This document shows, piece after piece, positions 5,107 to 5,541 of a stretch of DNA of 5,541 nt. The notes below the pieces were generated by a model, which was not told where the DNA came from, ran no database searches, and saw only the letters and a list, made by a program, of their open reading frames with translations. Numbering within the stretch: position 1 is the first letter of the stretch; each line of letters starts with the position of its first letter. Both the position numbers and the translations under genes were made by a program. Source of the stretch: Phycisphaerae bacterium (GTDB lineage: Bacteria; Planctomycetota; Phycisphaerae; Phycisphaerales; SM1A02). The stretch covers positions 1 through 5,541 of the forward strand of contig JAUIHC010000225.1 of the NCBI GenBank assembly GCA_030432455.1, in the 5' to 3' direction.

Positions 5107-5541
5107 TCAGCTTCGCCAGTCGATGACGAGCTTGCCGAACTGCCCCCCCGTCTCCAGTCGGGCGAACTGGGCCGGCCCCTCGGATGACGGGACCACGGCG
5201 TCGATGACCGGCTCCAGCCGGCCGTCGAGGAACAGCCGGGTCACCTGCCGGAACTCCCGCATGTCGCCCATCGTCGAGCCGTGCAGGGAAAGCTGATTCC
5301 AGAAGATCCGGGCGAGATCGGTGGTGGCGTCCGGGCCGGTCGTGCAGCCGCAGGTGACGAAGCGACCCCCGCGAGCGAGGCTGCGAATGCACGCACCGTG
5401 GACCGCCTTGCCGACCGAATCGAGGCAGACATCGATGCCCCGCTTCCCCGTCGCCGCCCGGACAGCCCGGCTCCAGTCCTCGCCGTCGTCGAGGATCCCC
5501 TCCGCGGCCCCGAGCGCCTTCGCACGGTCCAGCTTCCACTG
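5107..5541 (-). CDS. Medium-chain dehydrogenase/reductase (zinc-type alcohol dehydrogenase or quinone reductase family), C-terminal part
   Basis: These are the last 144 residues of an oxidoreductase whose start lies beyond 5541. The fragment begins inside the Rossmann nucleotide-binding half: KLDRAKALGA (3-12) is the usual stretch after the nucleotide-binding strand, and GIDVCLDSVG (35-44) and LARGGRFVTCGCTTGP (55-70) are typical strand-turn elements of the family. The pattern then continues through LARIFWNQLSLHGSTMGDMREF and FLDGRLEPVID to GQFGKLVIDW at the C-terminus, which corresponds to the last strand of the catalytic domain. Members use NAD(P)H to oxidise alcohols or reduce enones or quinones. 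The catalytic zinc ligands and the cofactor-specificity loop lie in the missing N-terminal part, so substrate, cofactor and zinc dependence cannot be judged. The family is normally about 330-350 residues, so roughly 40 percent is present. The gene ends 256 bases before the secreted-protein start and looks unrelated to it in function. Confidence 0.85.
   Translation of the reverse strand, partial: QWKLDRAKALGAAEGILDDGEDWSRAVRAATGKRGIDVCLDSVGKAVHGACIRSLARGGRFVTCGCTTGPDATTDLARIFWNQLSLHGSTMGDMREFRQVTRLFLDGRLEPVIDAVVPSSEGPAQFARLETGGQFGKLVIDWRS

Noticed and set aside
5072..5539. A 155-codon minus-strand open frame over the dehydrogenase
   Set aside because: It is in a different frame from the clear dehydrogenase translation (5541-5107) and gives an R/G/P-rich sequence with no family resemblance.

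Overview
The window is GC-rich (by eye well over 60 percent in the coding parts), and every gene I can support lies on the minus strand. The best clue to the host is the large secreted protein. It ends in two dockerin-like repeats and carries a short eight-cysteine module, a combination I associate with Planctomycetota, especially Phycisphaerae and related uncultured marine lineages. This assignment rests on pattern recognition, not on a search.

Layout in the direction of transcription (high to low coordinates):
(1) 5541-5107 is the C-terminal 144 residues of a medium-chain dehydrogenase/reductase that starts outside the window.
(2) 5106-4851 is an AT-richer intergenic region. It holds a weak candidate terminator, three imperfect copies of an 11-base repeat, a sigma70-like promoter, a 5' leader hairpin and a strong Shine-Dalgarno sequence.
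(3) 4850-2907 encodes a 647-residue Sec-exported, cysteine-rich, modular protein with a C-terminal dockerin-like repeat pair.
(4) 2864-2823 is a long hairpin terminator with a UUCG tetraloop.
(5) 2822-2617 is a leader region without a convincing promoter.
(6) 2616-1279, 1233-496 and 496-1 encode a MacAB-type export system: a membrane fusion protein, an ABC ATPase and the N-terminal third or so of a FtsX/MacB-type permease that runs off the left edge.

The three transporter genes form a compact operon. The ATPase stop and permease start overlap as TGATG, and the permease's Shine-Dalgarno sequence lies inside the ATPase coding region. The fusion protein has the R-x3-L-x6-S pattern that marks the hairpin tip of TolC-docking adaptors, so the system is probably a tripartite pump or exporter. 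No outer-membrane factor is encoded here. The secreted protein upstream looks like a separate transcription unit, because a strong terminator separates it from the transporter operon.

I found no RNA genes, CRISPR arrays, insertion sequences or phage genes. I did not find a clearly new biological system. The least understood item is the modular secreted protein, whose function I cannot name. Very long open frames on the plus strand are antisense shadows and are not annotated.
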